NCBI GenBank assembly: GCA_013375385.1
Contig: JABXJY010000092.1
Location: forward strand, 1-9,382
DNA from: Desulfobacterales bacterium
GTDB lineage: Bacteria > Desulfobacterota > DSM-4660 > Desulfatiglandales > B25-G16
Direction of reading: 5' to 3'
DNA: 9,382 nucleotides
Made by a program: the position numbers and the translations under genes. The stretch's first letter is position 1, and every line of letters begins with the position of its first letter. This document shows positions 1-6,232 of the stretch, one piece after another. Under the pieces are notes generated by a model that made no database searches, had not been told where the DNA came from, and saw only the letters and a list, made by a program, of their open reading frames with translations.

Positions 1-75
1 GGAGCCGTATGAGGGAGAGCCATCATGTACGGATCTGTGCGGGGGGTGCCGGGCAACCGGCATTCCTACCGCGAC
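1..75 (+). mobile_element. Group II intron 3' end (domains V and VI)
   Basis: Positions 2-35 have the exact 34-nt length and layout of group II intron domain V: GAGCCGTA at 2-9 pairs with TACGGATC at 28-35, with a two-base 3' bulge (TG, 26-27) and an apical stem-loop between. Domain VI follows. GCGG (39-42) pairs with CCGC (69-72), and GGGGTGCCGG (43-52) pairs with CCGGCATTCC (57-66, two G.T pairs) around a GCAA tetraloop. An unpaired A at 68 is the predicted lariat branch point, 7 nt before a predicted 3' splice site after GAC at 75. Bacterial group II introns carry a reverse transcriptase/maturase in domain IV, which would lie left of the window. Domain V has a G.A mismatch in the catalytic-triad stem (G4 with A33) and another in the apical stem (G13 with A22), so this copy may be decayed. 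The 3' boundary is inferred from the branch-point distance. Confidence 0.75.
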
Positions 76-158
76 CCTGCTTGGCGACCCCTGACCCGGT
101 GCAATTGTGGACGGCTCAAATGAAGGTTTATGCCTTTAGAATTTATAGATGTGCCTCA

Positions 159-1370
159 TTATCTTTCTTTCTTGTTAATCCTTTTTCCGTGGTAACAATG
201 CAATGATCTCTTTGTTAAGTACCCCAAACAAAGATTGCAGTGTATGCATCGTGAGGGTTCACGACTGCCACTGCGAATTTTCTCTGGAAAATCCTGGTCT
301 GCTATAAGGGCTCGGGAAAGCGAAATATAATCAGCGTCTCCATTCTCAATAATTTCCTCCATTGTCCTAGGGTTTATTAACCCACCGACAAGAAATACAG
401 GTATATCTACATTAGCTTTGATAGCCTTTACACTTTCCAGATTGTAAGCCTCTGAAAACGGAGGTGGATTAACAATTCTTCTGCCAAAATGCCTCATAAA
501 AGAACGATATATAGGATTCTTTCTTTTATAGATATCCCAATCATCAAGAATGGCTTCAACAGGAACATCCCCCCTTAACGTTGAAAAATTATCTTCCTTG
601 ATTCCGCAGCTAACCTCAATTCCGTCAAACCCCATTTCACACATCAATTGGGCCATTACAGTGCTTTCTTCCAATCTTAGGCCACGTTTCATAGTGTCAT
701 ATCCGTTGATTTTTATAAGGATAGGGAACTCGTCGCCTACCTGTTTGCGGCACCGGTTATAGATCTCAAATACGATACGTATTCGATTATCAATTGATCC
801 TCCCCAACGATCTTTTCTCCTATTTGTGTGGGGGCAAAGAAACTGGTTAATAAGATACCCGTGAGCTCCATGGATTTGGACGGCATCAAAACCACCTTCT
901 TTAACTCTCCTTGAGGCTTGGGCAAACGCCTCGATAATCCTCTCTATGTCCTCTTCGGTCATCTCCCTTGGCATAACGAATAGGGTCTTTTCTTTTACAG
1001 GCGAGGGGGCTATAGGCTCTTCTGTGCCTATGATTTCAGAAGTTGTCTGTCTTCCGCAATGGGCAATCTGCATTGCGATTTTAGCACCATTTTCATGAAC
1101 ATGTTTCACTAGTTCGCGATATGTAGGTATATGCTCCTCACTGTCAATTCCTTGCGTTCCTTTATAATGACAGATTTCGTCACGAGCGACGAATGCAAAT
1201 CCGGTAATTATGAGTCCGACTCCTCCTTTTGCGAGTCTTTCATAGAGTTTAAAAAGTGCCTTTTCCGGAAATCCATTCTTGTCGGACATAGCCTCGTGAG
1301 TTGCTGAACGAACGAGTCTGTTTTTCAACTCCATTTCTTTGATGCGTGTGTTTTCAAAAAGTTGTGCCAT
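159..1370 (-). CDS. Old Yellow Enzyme-family NADH:flavin oxidoreductase with C-terminal cysteine cluster
   Basis: This is a predicted cytoplasmic FMN-dependent ene-reductase of the OYE/2,4-dienoyl-CoA reductase group, which reduces activated C=C bonds using NAD(P)H; the true substrate is unknown. The 403-residue product is a single TIM barrel. It begins LFENTRIKEMELKNRLVRSA (FMN-binding start), has QIAHCGRQ at about 101-108 and the substrate-binding pair H167/H170 in HGAHGYLINQF, continues with NRRKDRWGGSIDNRIR, and carries the phosphate-binding GGLINP and SLSRALIAD near 329-358. The C-terminus carries Cys375, 378, 381 and 392 (CIHCNLC...HC), resembling the [4Fe-4S] motif of the FadH group but with tighter spacing. 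The FAD/NAD domain of full-length FadH is absent. I chose the ATG at 1370 because GGAGAG lies about 8 nt upstream; the frame stays open to an ATG at 1430, which would add 20 residues not typical of the family. It stands alone on this strand. Confidence 0.88.
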   Translation of the reverse strand: MAQLFENTRIKEMELKNRLVRSATHEAMSDKNGFPEKALFKLYERLAKGGVGLIITGFAFVARDEICHYKGTQGIDSEEHIPTYRELVKHVHENGAKIAMQIAHCGRQTTSEIIGTEEPIAPSPVKEKTLFVMPREMTEEDIERIIEAFAQASRRVKEGGFDAVQIHGAHGYLINQFLCPHTNRRKDRWGGSIDNRIRIVFEIYNRCRKQVGDEFPILIKINGYDTMKRGLRLEESTVMAQLMCEMGFDGIEVSCGIKEDNFSTLRGDVPVEAILDDWDIYKRKNPIYRSFMRHFGRRIVNPPPFSEAYNLESVKAIKANVDIPVFLVGGLINPRTMEEIIENGDADYISLSRALIADQDFPEKIRSGSREPSRCIHCNLCLGYLTKRSLHCYHGKRINKKER

Positions 1371-1519
1371 AATTTCTCTCCGATTGACGATTCTCTCTGA
1401 GGGTTGCTGTCGATTGATAGATTTAAACATTAGAGTGACTTAACAGATCTATAACCAAAGATCTTCGATGTAAAAGAAATAGAATTGAAATCGAAGAATA
1501 CTGAAATTGAGTTTGTGAT

Positions 1520-1766
1520 ATGAAACTGCTCGATCAAGTCCGTGATGTGATTCGGAAAAAGCATTATTATTCGCACTCAACAAGCATATGTTAACTGGAT
1601 GAGGCAGTATATCTTATTCCACAAAAAACGTCACCCAAAAGATATGGGAGAAAAGGAAATCTCGAAATACATTTCTCATCTGACAACTGATCAGAAGGTT
1701 GCAGCGAGCACCCAAAACAAGGCCCTTAATGCCTTAGAAGTAATGTCTGTTGAAGGTTGTCAGTAG
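1520..1766 (+). pseudogene. Remnant of integron-type tyrosine integrase (N-terminal domain only)
   Basis: Starting at the ATG at 1520 the frame reads KLLDQVRDVIRKKHY, then stops after 24 codons. From about 1570 a second frame continues the same protein: IRTQQAYVNWMRQYILFH, then KRHPKDMGEKEISKYISHL, then VAASTQNKALNAL, ending at TAG 1764-1766. Together these form the SAM-like core-DNA-binding domain of IntI/XerC-type recombinases, normally followed by the catalytic domain. One frame change near 1568 (one extra base or two lost in the TATTATT tract) splits it. After KALNAL the usual LFLYREVL stretch is missing and the reading runs out as EVMSVEGCQ. The catalytic domain with the R...HxxR...Y residues is absent, so it cannot be an active recombinase. 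I see no attC array nearby. Confidence 0.75.
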
Positions 1767-1794
1767 TCCGTTGGACTTACATCTCTTTTTTACT

Positions 1795-1822
1795 ACGGAG
1801 ACGCAGAGAACGCGGAGATACG
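1795..1822. repeat. Short purine-rich tandem motif (three CRGAGA units)
   Basis: CGGAGA (1796-1801), CAGAGA (1804-1809) and CGGAGA (1813-1818) follow one another at 8-9 nt intervals, each followed by CG or ACG. Comparable 'cgcagagaacgcagag' type stretches occur between genes in many environmental bacterial genomes (from memory; not checked). It lies immediately before the inverted repeat at 1827, and the two may form one intergenic element. Function unknown. Confidence 0.4.
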
Positions 1823-1826
1823 CATT

Positions 1827-1864
1827 TTTTCACTTGTCCCGAAAGTTTTCGGGACAAGTGAAAA
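1827..1864. repeat. Perfect 18-bp inverted repeat
   Basis: TTTTCACTTGTCCCGAAA (1827-1844) is followed by GT and then by its exact reverse complement (1847-1864). The RNA from either strand would fold into a strong hairpin with a loop of about 6-8 nt. It is not a standard intrinsic terminator: on both strands the stem is followed by A residues, with the T tract on the 5' side. It may be a palindromic REP/MITE-like element, an insertion footprint, or a rho-independent block of unusual form between the divergent transcription units. Confidence 0.7.
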
Positions 1865-2029
1865 CCATCAGCCCTGTCGGGCAGAGATGATTAGATTTTT
1901 CGGTCACTTCACCAGATAGACGAAAGCCCACGTCTCGTACCCACGATCTCTTAACCTCTATGCCTTCCAAAAACCATTGATCAATGCCAATGTCTTTTCT
2001 GTTGCACAATGGGGAAATCTTTAAACTCC

Positions 2030-2059
2030 TTGACAGATAGTGCAGCAAAAAATTAGCAT
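2030..2059 (+). promoter_or_regulatory. Possible sigma70-type promoter for the RND efflux locus
   Basis: A perfect -35 hexamer TTGACA (2030-2035) is followed after 18 nt by TAGCAT (2054-2059), a 4/6 match to TATAAT. It lies about 125 nt upstream of the adaptor start, on the coding strand, in an AT-rich stretch. The -10 match is weak, and I see no operator palindrome or divergent repressor gene beside it. Confidence 0.3.
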
Positions 2060-2184
2060 GATGAGGAAGAAACCTTGCTGTTTGAGATATGCGATGTGAG
2101 ATCTGCGCAGGGGTTGGGCTTCGGAATCAATTTCTGCTAATATTGCTGAGAGGTGTGGCCGAAAAGGGTATAATGGAGAAACAT

Positions 2185-3336
2185 ATGATTGTCAAGCATC
2201 CGGTTTTTGTCGGGATAGTAATGGGATTGACGCTCTTGACCTGGGGGTGTGAGAACCCCGGTTCTCAGGAGGATAATACCCCTACTGTCCGTACGGTAGT
2301 CGAGCAGATACCGGTAATAAAGGTTACCACGGTAAAAAGGGGCGATATAGCTGTGCCAATTCTGGCAACTGGAACTCTCTTTCCCGCGCATGAATCAAAG
2401 ATTGGACCGAAGATTTCCGGAACCATAGAAATAGTCTATGTAGATGAAGGGGATGAGGCAAGAAAAGGACAAATCTTGGCCCGGTTGGATCAAAAGAACT
2501 TGCTGATTGCTGAACGGCAGTGCCAGGCGGCTGTCAGGGTGGCTGAGGCCCAACTCAAAGAGGCCGAATTGAAAGAGCTCAATCTGAGAAAAGAAAAGGA
2601 AAGACTGGCGAACCTTTTTGAAAAGCATGCAATCTCCCGGCAACGGTACGACGATATTGATACAGCCCATTCAATGGCTCTGGCCAGGATGGAGCTGATC
2701 AACGCCCAGATCTTGAGTGCCAGGGAGAACCTGGCAATGGCCGAGCAAAAGCTGAAGGATACAGGGATTACTTCCCCCTTTTCCGGCCTCATCGTGAAAC
2801 GGTTCATTAATCAGGGGGAGTATGTAACCACCATGCCTCCGACCACTCTCTTTTTGATCATGAATATTGACAGTGTAAAGATGGAGGTTGGCCTGCCCGA
2901 GGTCCATTTAGCGAATGTAACGATCGGGAATCCCGTAGAGATTATTGCAGATACCTACCCAGGTGTTACGTTCAAGGGTGAGATCTCAACGATAAATCCC
3001 ATGGTGGACCCTGGTAGCAGGGCATTTAAGGCTAAGGCTGAGATCCCTAATAAGGATCACCGGTTGAGGCCCGGGATGTTTGCCAGGGTAAGGATATACC
3101 CCAAGATCCATAAAGGCGTCCTTATTGTACCATTCAAGTCAGTAATAAGGAGAGGAGGCAGTACAGCCGTATTCGTTGCTGATGGAGATCGTGTGTCCCT
3201 ACGGACAGTTACGGTAGGTATCACCGACGAGGCGGAGATCGAGATAACTGATGGCCTCCAGGAGGGTGAGGAGGTTGCCGTTGAAGGACACTATGGAATG
3301 GCAGATAAAACAAAGGTACAGGTGCTAAGGGATTAG
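2185..3336 (+). CDS. RND efflux periplasmic adaptor (membrane fusion protein), probable lipoprotein
   Basis: This adaptor subunit would bridge an inner-membrane RND pump to a TolC-like outer-membrane channel in the periplasm. The 383-residue product starts with a short basic end, a hydrophobic segment and Cys22 (LLTWGC), which looks like a lipoprotein signal although Trp at -2 is atypical. The first half of a lipoyl domain follows (PKISGTIEIVYVDEGDEARKGQ, about 75-96), then an alpha-helical hairpin (about 105-190), the returning lipoyl strand (DTGITSPFSGLIVKRFINQG), a beta-barrel with VDPGSRAFKAKAEIPN and LRPGMFARVRI (to about 304), and a membrane-proximal domain (VPFKSVIRR to the end). Length and order match HlyD/AcrA-type adaptors. 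I chose the ATG at 2185 because GGAG sits 6 nt upstream; an ATG at 2173 (four residues longer) and an open frame back to 2089 are less likely. It is intact, unlike the pump gene that begins directly after its stop codon. The drug or metabolite exported is unknown. Confidence 0.9.
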   Translation: MIVKHPVFVGIVMGLTLLTWGCENPGSQEDNTPTVRTVVEQIPVIKVTTVKRGDIAVPILATGTLFPAHESKIGPKISGTIEIVYVDEGDEARKGQILARLDQKNLLIAERQCQAAVRVAEAQLKEAELKELNLRKEKERLANLFEKHAISRQRYDDIDTAHSMALARMELINAQILSARENLAMAEQKLKDTGITSPFSGLIVKRFINQGEYVTTMPPTTLFLIMNIDSVKMEVGLPEVHLANVTIGNPVEIIADTYPGVTFKGEISTINPMVDPGSRAFKAKAEIPNKDHRLRPGMFARVRIYPKIHKGVLIVPFKSVIRRGGSTAVFVADGDRVSLRTVTVGITDEAEIEITDGLQEGEEVAVEGHYGMADKTKVQVLRD

Positions 3337-3873
3337 GTGAATATACCGGAGTTTTCTGTAAAGAGAAAGATTACCGTTCTCATGCTGACCCTGATTGTGT
3401 GCCTCTTCGGCATCATTTCCTTTGTCAGGATTGGCATAGATATGATGCCTGAGCTGGAATACCCATTTGTGTCGGTGGTTACCACCTATGAGGGCGTTGC
3501 CTCTGAGGATATTGAGAATCTGCTCACCAGGCACATTGAAGAGGCTGTAAGCACGGTAAAGAGGGTGAAGACCGTGAGATCAGTATCCAAGGAGGGCGTA
3601 TCGGTCGTCATGGTAGAGTTTGAATGGGGAACCTTGCTTGACTTTGCCGCCCAGGATGTCCGGGCCAAGGTCTCCTGGCTGACAGATTTCCTTCCTGAGG
3701 ATTCAGATACCCCGCTCGTGGTTAAATTTAACATGTCAGACTCCCCCATCCTTTTCTATGGGGTTACCGGTCTGGATGATACGATCGAGCTTCGCCAGTA
3801 TCTCACAGATAATGTCAAAAGCAGGATTGAGAGATTGGATGGGGTGGCAAGCTGTTGGATCGCAGGGGGCTAG
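3337..3873 (+). CDS. RND pump fragment 1: TM1 and first porter subdomain
   Basis: This 178-codon frame starts at GTG 3337 with the family N-terminus NIPEFSVKRKITVLMLTLIV. It includes TM1 (about residues 10-30), the conserved IDMMPELEYPFVSVVTTYEG and the porter PN1 region with SVSKEGVSVVMVEFEWG and DVRAKV, and ends LDGVASCWIAGG-stop. It stops only because of the missing base in the G run at 3865-3869. Translated alone it would give a one-TM fragment that cannot transport. If the G run is miscounted in the assembly, this is simply the 5' part of an intact reading frame. Confidence 0.75.
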   Translation: MNIPEFSVKRKITVLMLTLIVCLFGIISFVRIGIDMMPELEYPFVSVVTTYEGVASEDIENLLTRHIEEAVSTVKRVKTVRSVSKEGVSVVMVEFEWGTLLDFAAQDVRAKVSWLTDFLPEDSDTPLVVKFNMSDSPILFYGVTGLDDTIELRQYLTDNVKSRIERLDGVASCWIAGG

Positions 3874-5984
3874 AAAGAGAGATCAATGTATTTGTCGATA
3901 GGGACAGACTCAGGGCCTATAATCTTTCACTCGGCCAGGTGATAGCCACGCTGAGAAGGGAAAACCTGAATGTCTCGGCAGGCCATGTGACCAGAGGTCA
4001 TACCGAGTATCTGGTGAGGACCATGGGCGAATACAAGTCCCTTGCACCCATCTCTAACACTATTGTGGGTGTTAGCACTGGCACACCGATACATATTAGC
4101 GATATAGCGAGGGTGGAAGATACCCACAAAGAGATAAGAAACTATACCAGGACCAACAAGAAAGACTCCCTCGTAATGATGATCCTGAGACAGTCAGGTG
4201 CCAATACCGTTGAGGTTATTGACAGGGTAAAGACTGCCCTCAAGGAGATGAGGGGAGAGACTCCAGAGGACATTAAGTTTCATGCGGTAATAGATTTCTC
4301 CCGAATTATCAAGAAGGTGGTCAAGAGAACAAATTTCAATGCAATTGAGGGGGGTATCCTGGCTATTATGGTTATCCTCCTTTTCCTTGGCAGCTGGAGG
4401 CCGACCTTCATTATCTCCCTGGCCATTCCCCTCTCGGTGGTCACCACCTTTATGGGCATTTATGCCTTTGGATATACCTTTAACATAATGACACTCGGGG
4501 GTCTGGCCCTCGGGATCGGTATGCTCGTTGATAATGCCGTGGTGGTAATAGAGAATACCTTTCGACATTTAGATGAATTGGGAGAGGACAGAGATGAGGC
4601 TGCGAAGGCCGGGGCAACAGAGGTTGGAATGGCCATAACAGCCTCAACATTGACAACCATGGCCGTATTCTTGCCCATGGTTTTGACATCAGGAATAGCA
4701 GGCAAGCTCTCACGGCCGCTGGCAGTAACAGTATGCCTTGCACTGCTTGCCTCCTTGTTTGTTTCTCTTACCATCGTACCCATGATTGCTTCCAAGATCT
4801 TGAAAGGAAAAGAGAGGGATGAATCAGGACCGGCATCTGGTAGAGGCAGATTTGAACCTGTCAGGAGCATGTACCGGAGAGCCCTTCTCTGGTCACTCAG
4901 ACACAGAAAGACAGTCCTCGGCGCTACCGTGCTTCTCTTTGCCGGGAGTCTATATATGGCTCCGCGCTTGGGTATGGAGTTTATGCCCAAACAGGATATA
5001 CCGATCCTATCCATGATGGCAAAGATGCCGGTGGGAACCAATCTGGGGGAGACTAACAGGGTTATCAAGAATATTGAAGACGTACTGCTCGATCAGCCAG
5101 AGACCCTGTATGCCACTCTCGTTATTGGTCTCACCGAGACGAGCAAGATGGATCTTGCCTGGGGTATGGGAACAGCAGATGTGAATGAGGCCCAGATCTT
5201 GGTTAAGCTCGTTGATAAGGAGGAGAGGAGGAGATTATCAGATGAGATAACAGATGCAATACGAAGGAGGCTTCCAAGGGTAGAGGATGCGGAATTCAAT
5301 TTTATAGATTTGGGTGAGATGATGATGGGCGCCGGAGGAGAGTCGCCTATAGAGGTGAAGATCTTTGGTAAGGATCTTTCAATCCTTAAAGATATCAGCA
5401 CATCCATTGCAGAAAGATGCGGGGATATTGCCGGATTTCGGGATGTTGAGCTGAGCCTCAAGGCTGTCAAGCCAGAAATCCAGATCAGTGTTGACAGAGA
5501 AAAGGCAGCACGGTTTGGCTTGACGGTTGGTGAGATCGGGAGGACAGTGAAGGAGGCATTCCATGGAATAGTAGCAGGCAAGTATAGAATAGGAGGTGAC
5601 GAATACGATCTCAGGGTGAGATTTCAGGATCTCGACCGAAGCTCCGTAAGCGACATCAGCAATATCAATATCCCCTCACCCTTAGGCCCCCAGATCCCCC
5701 TCTACCAGATAGCAGAAATTGGATACGGAAAGGGGCCGGTGGAGATAACCAGGGAAAATCAAGAGAGAAAGGTCACGGTAAAGGGAAATACCTTTGGAAG
5801 GGATATGGGCAGTATTGTTAGGGATATCAAGGAGAGGGTGGCAAAGATACGTCTCCCTGACGGATACTTTGTGAAATTTGGGGGGCGCTATAAGGACATG
5901 CAGGAGGCATTCTCTTCGCTGTCCTGGTCACTACTCATAGCTATTATGCTGGTCTACATGATCATGGCAGCACAGAGGGATTGA
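3855..5984 (+). CDS. RND pump fragment 2: main body, TM2 to about TM8
   Basis: The frame can be read from TTG 3855, but true homology to the pump starts at GLEREINVFVDRDRL just after the G run, so the 3855 start is probably not used. It covers the rest of the first periplasmic domain, TM2-TM6, the second periplasmic domain and the start of the last membrane bundle. TM4 holds GIGMLVDNAVVVIEN, in which the first of the two proton-relay aspartates of AcrB (Asp407) is kept and the second is Asn, as in many HAE1 relatives. PRLGMEFMPKQD opens the second periplasmic half. It ends YMIMAAQRD-stop; the last two codons and the stop are out-of-frame sequence created by the deletion. Confidence 0.75.
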   Translation: MDRRGLEREINVFVDRDRLRAYNLSLGQVIATLRRENLNVSAGHVTRGHTEYLVRTMGEYKSLAPISNTIVGVSTGTPIHISDIARVEDTHKEIRNYTRTNKKDSLVMMILRQSGANTVEVIDRVKTALKEMRGETPEDIKFHAVIDFSRIIKKVVKRTNFNAIEGGILAIMVILLFLGSWRPTFIISLAIPLSVVTTFMGIYAFGYTFNIMTLGGLALGIGMLVDNAVVVIENTFRHLDELGEDRDEAAKAGATEVGMAITASTLTTMAVFLPMVLTSGIAGKLSRPLAVTVCLALLASLFVSLTIVPMIASKILKGKERDESGPASGRGRFEPVRSMYRRALLWSLRHRKTVLGATVLLFAGSLYMAPRLGMEFMPKQDIPILSMMAKMPVGTNLGETNRVIKNIEDVLLDQPETLYATLVIGLTETSKMDLAWGMGTADVNEAQILVKLVDKEERRRLSDEITDAIRRRLPRVEDAEFNFIDLGEMMMGAGGESPIEVKIFGKDLSILKDISTSIAERCGDIAGFRDVELSLKAVKPEIQISVDREKAARFGLTVGEIGRTVKEAFHGIVAGKYRIGGDEYDLRVRFQDLDRSSVSDISNINIPSPLGPQIPLYQIAEIGYGKGPVEITRENQERKVTVKGNTFGRDMGSIVRDIKERVAKIRLPDGYFVKFGGRYKDMQEAFSSLSWSLLIAIMLVYMIMAAQRD

Positions 5985-6222
5985 ATTCGGAGAGGCTATT
6001 GTAGAGGGGGCAGCGGTGAGGGTTCGGCCAATACTAGTAACGGCCATCACTACCATACTTGGGATGCTTCCTATGGCCTTAAGTCATACGGAGGGAGCGG
6101 AATTGAGATCACCTATGGCCGTGGCTGTAGCCTCTGGTTTACTGTTTTCCACCTTTCTCACCTTATTTATTATCCCCATAGCCTACAGCGTTGTTAATAG
6201 GGTCTCATACAGGCGGACCTGA
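5976..6222 (+). CDS. RND pump fragment 3: TM11-TM12 C-terminus
   Basis: In the third frame the sequence resumes as RGIEFGEAIVEGAAVRVRPI, then LVTAITTILGMLPMAL, GAELRSPMAVAVASG and LLFSTFLTLFIIPIAYSVVNR, the standard end of HAE1 pumps (TM11 and TM12). The first possible start codon inside it is GTG at 6016, giving 68 residues. There is no ribosome binding site reason to think it is translated alone. It ends 10 nt from the stop of the convergent zinc-ribbon gene, and I see no hairpin terminator in that gap. Confidence 0.7.
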
Positions 6223-6232
6223 CAATATCTCT

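Larger units (their letters stand above)
1371..2184. other. Gene-poor region with mobile-element debris
   Basis: About 800 bp separate the oxidoreductase start from the RND adaptor start. Read in order, the region holds the upstream sequence of the oxidoreductase (no convincing promoter), a frameshifted integrase remnant (1520-1766), a small hairpin (AGTCC-GTT-GGACT, 1765-1777), a purine-rich tandem motif (1796-1818), a perfect inverted repeat (1827-1864) and a possible promoter at 2030-2059. A 72-codon open frame runs on the minus strand from 2048 to 1830. Its last ten codons are made from the inverted repeat, it matches no family I recognise, and it has no convincing ribosome binding site, so I do not call it a gene. 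The divergent flanking genes and the debris suggest a site that has taken insertions and deletions. Confidence 0.6.
3337..6222 (+). pseudogene. RND (HAE1-type) efflux pump gene, broken by a frameshift and a deletion
   Basis: Taken together, the three reading frames spell one inner-membrane proton-driven RND transporter, normally about 1,030 residues and working as a trimer with the adaptor encoded just upstream. Frame one covers 3337 to about 3870, frame two about 3870 to 5975, and frame three about 5977 to 6222. The first break is in a G run (3865-3869): one more G would restore the family sequence ...IAGG-LEREINVFVDRDRL.... The second break follows MAAQ. The family continues there for about 67 residues covering TM9 and TM10, but here the sequence jumps to GIEFGEAIVEGAAVRVRP, so about 200 bp (3n+2) are missing. 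Everything else is well conserved, so decay is recent or the lesions are assembly errors. The GTG start abuts the adaptor stop (TAG-GTG), with AAGGGA a few bases upstream, so the two were an operon. Confidence 0.85.

Noticed and set aside
9..206. 65-codon plus-strand frame at the left edge
   Set aside because: It begins inside intron domain V and runs through domain VI; the RNA structure explains the sequence better than a protein.
1371..1430. N-terminal extension of the oxidoreductase to the ATG at 1430
   Set aside because: The added 20 residues are not typical of the family and the GGAGAG ribosome binding site points to the ATG at 1370.
1371..1470. Promoter for the oxidoreductase on the minus strand
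   Set aside because: The best pairs (TTTACA with TATAGA at 15 nt; TTGGTT with TCTAAT at 18 nt) have poor spacing or weak matches.
1764..1778. Short hairpin AGTCC-GTT-GGACT after the integrase remnant as an attI or attC recombination site
   Set aside because: Only 5 bp of stem. Without paired R and L boxes or a cassette array it cannot be called a recombination site.
1827..1864. Palindrome as a classical rho-independent terminator
   Set aside because: The stem is followed by A residues on both strands; the T tract is on the wrong side.
1830..2048. 72-codon open frame on the minus strand in the intergenic region
   Set aside because: No recognised family and no clear ribosome binding site. 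Its last ten codons are encoded by the palindrome, which is what a chance frame running into a repeat would look like.
3855..3870. Programmed frameshift between RND fragments 1 and 2
   Set aside because: No slippery heptamer with a downstream pseudoknot is evident, the family has no such recoding, and a second lesion downstream would still break the protein.
4460..5068. Long open frames on the minus strand opposite the RND pump
   Set aside because: They are antisense to a strongly conserved membrane protein and have no domain resemblance; they are shadows of codon bias.
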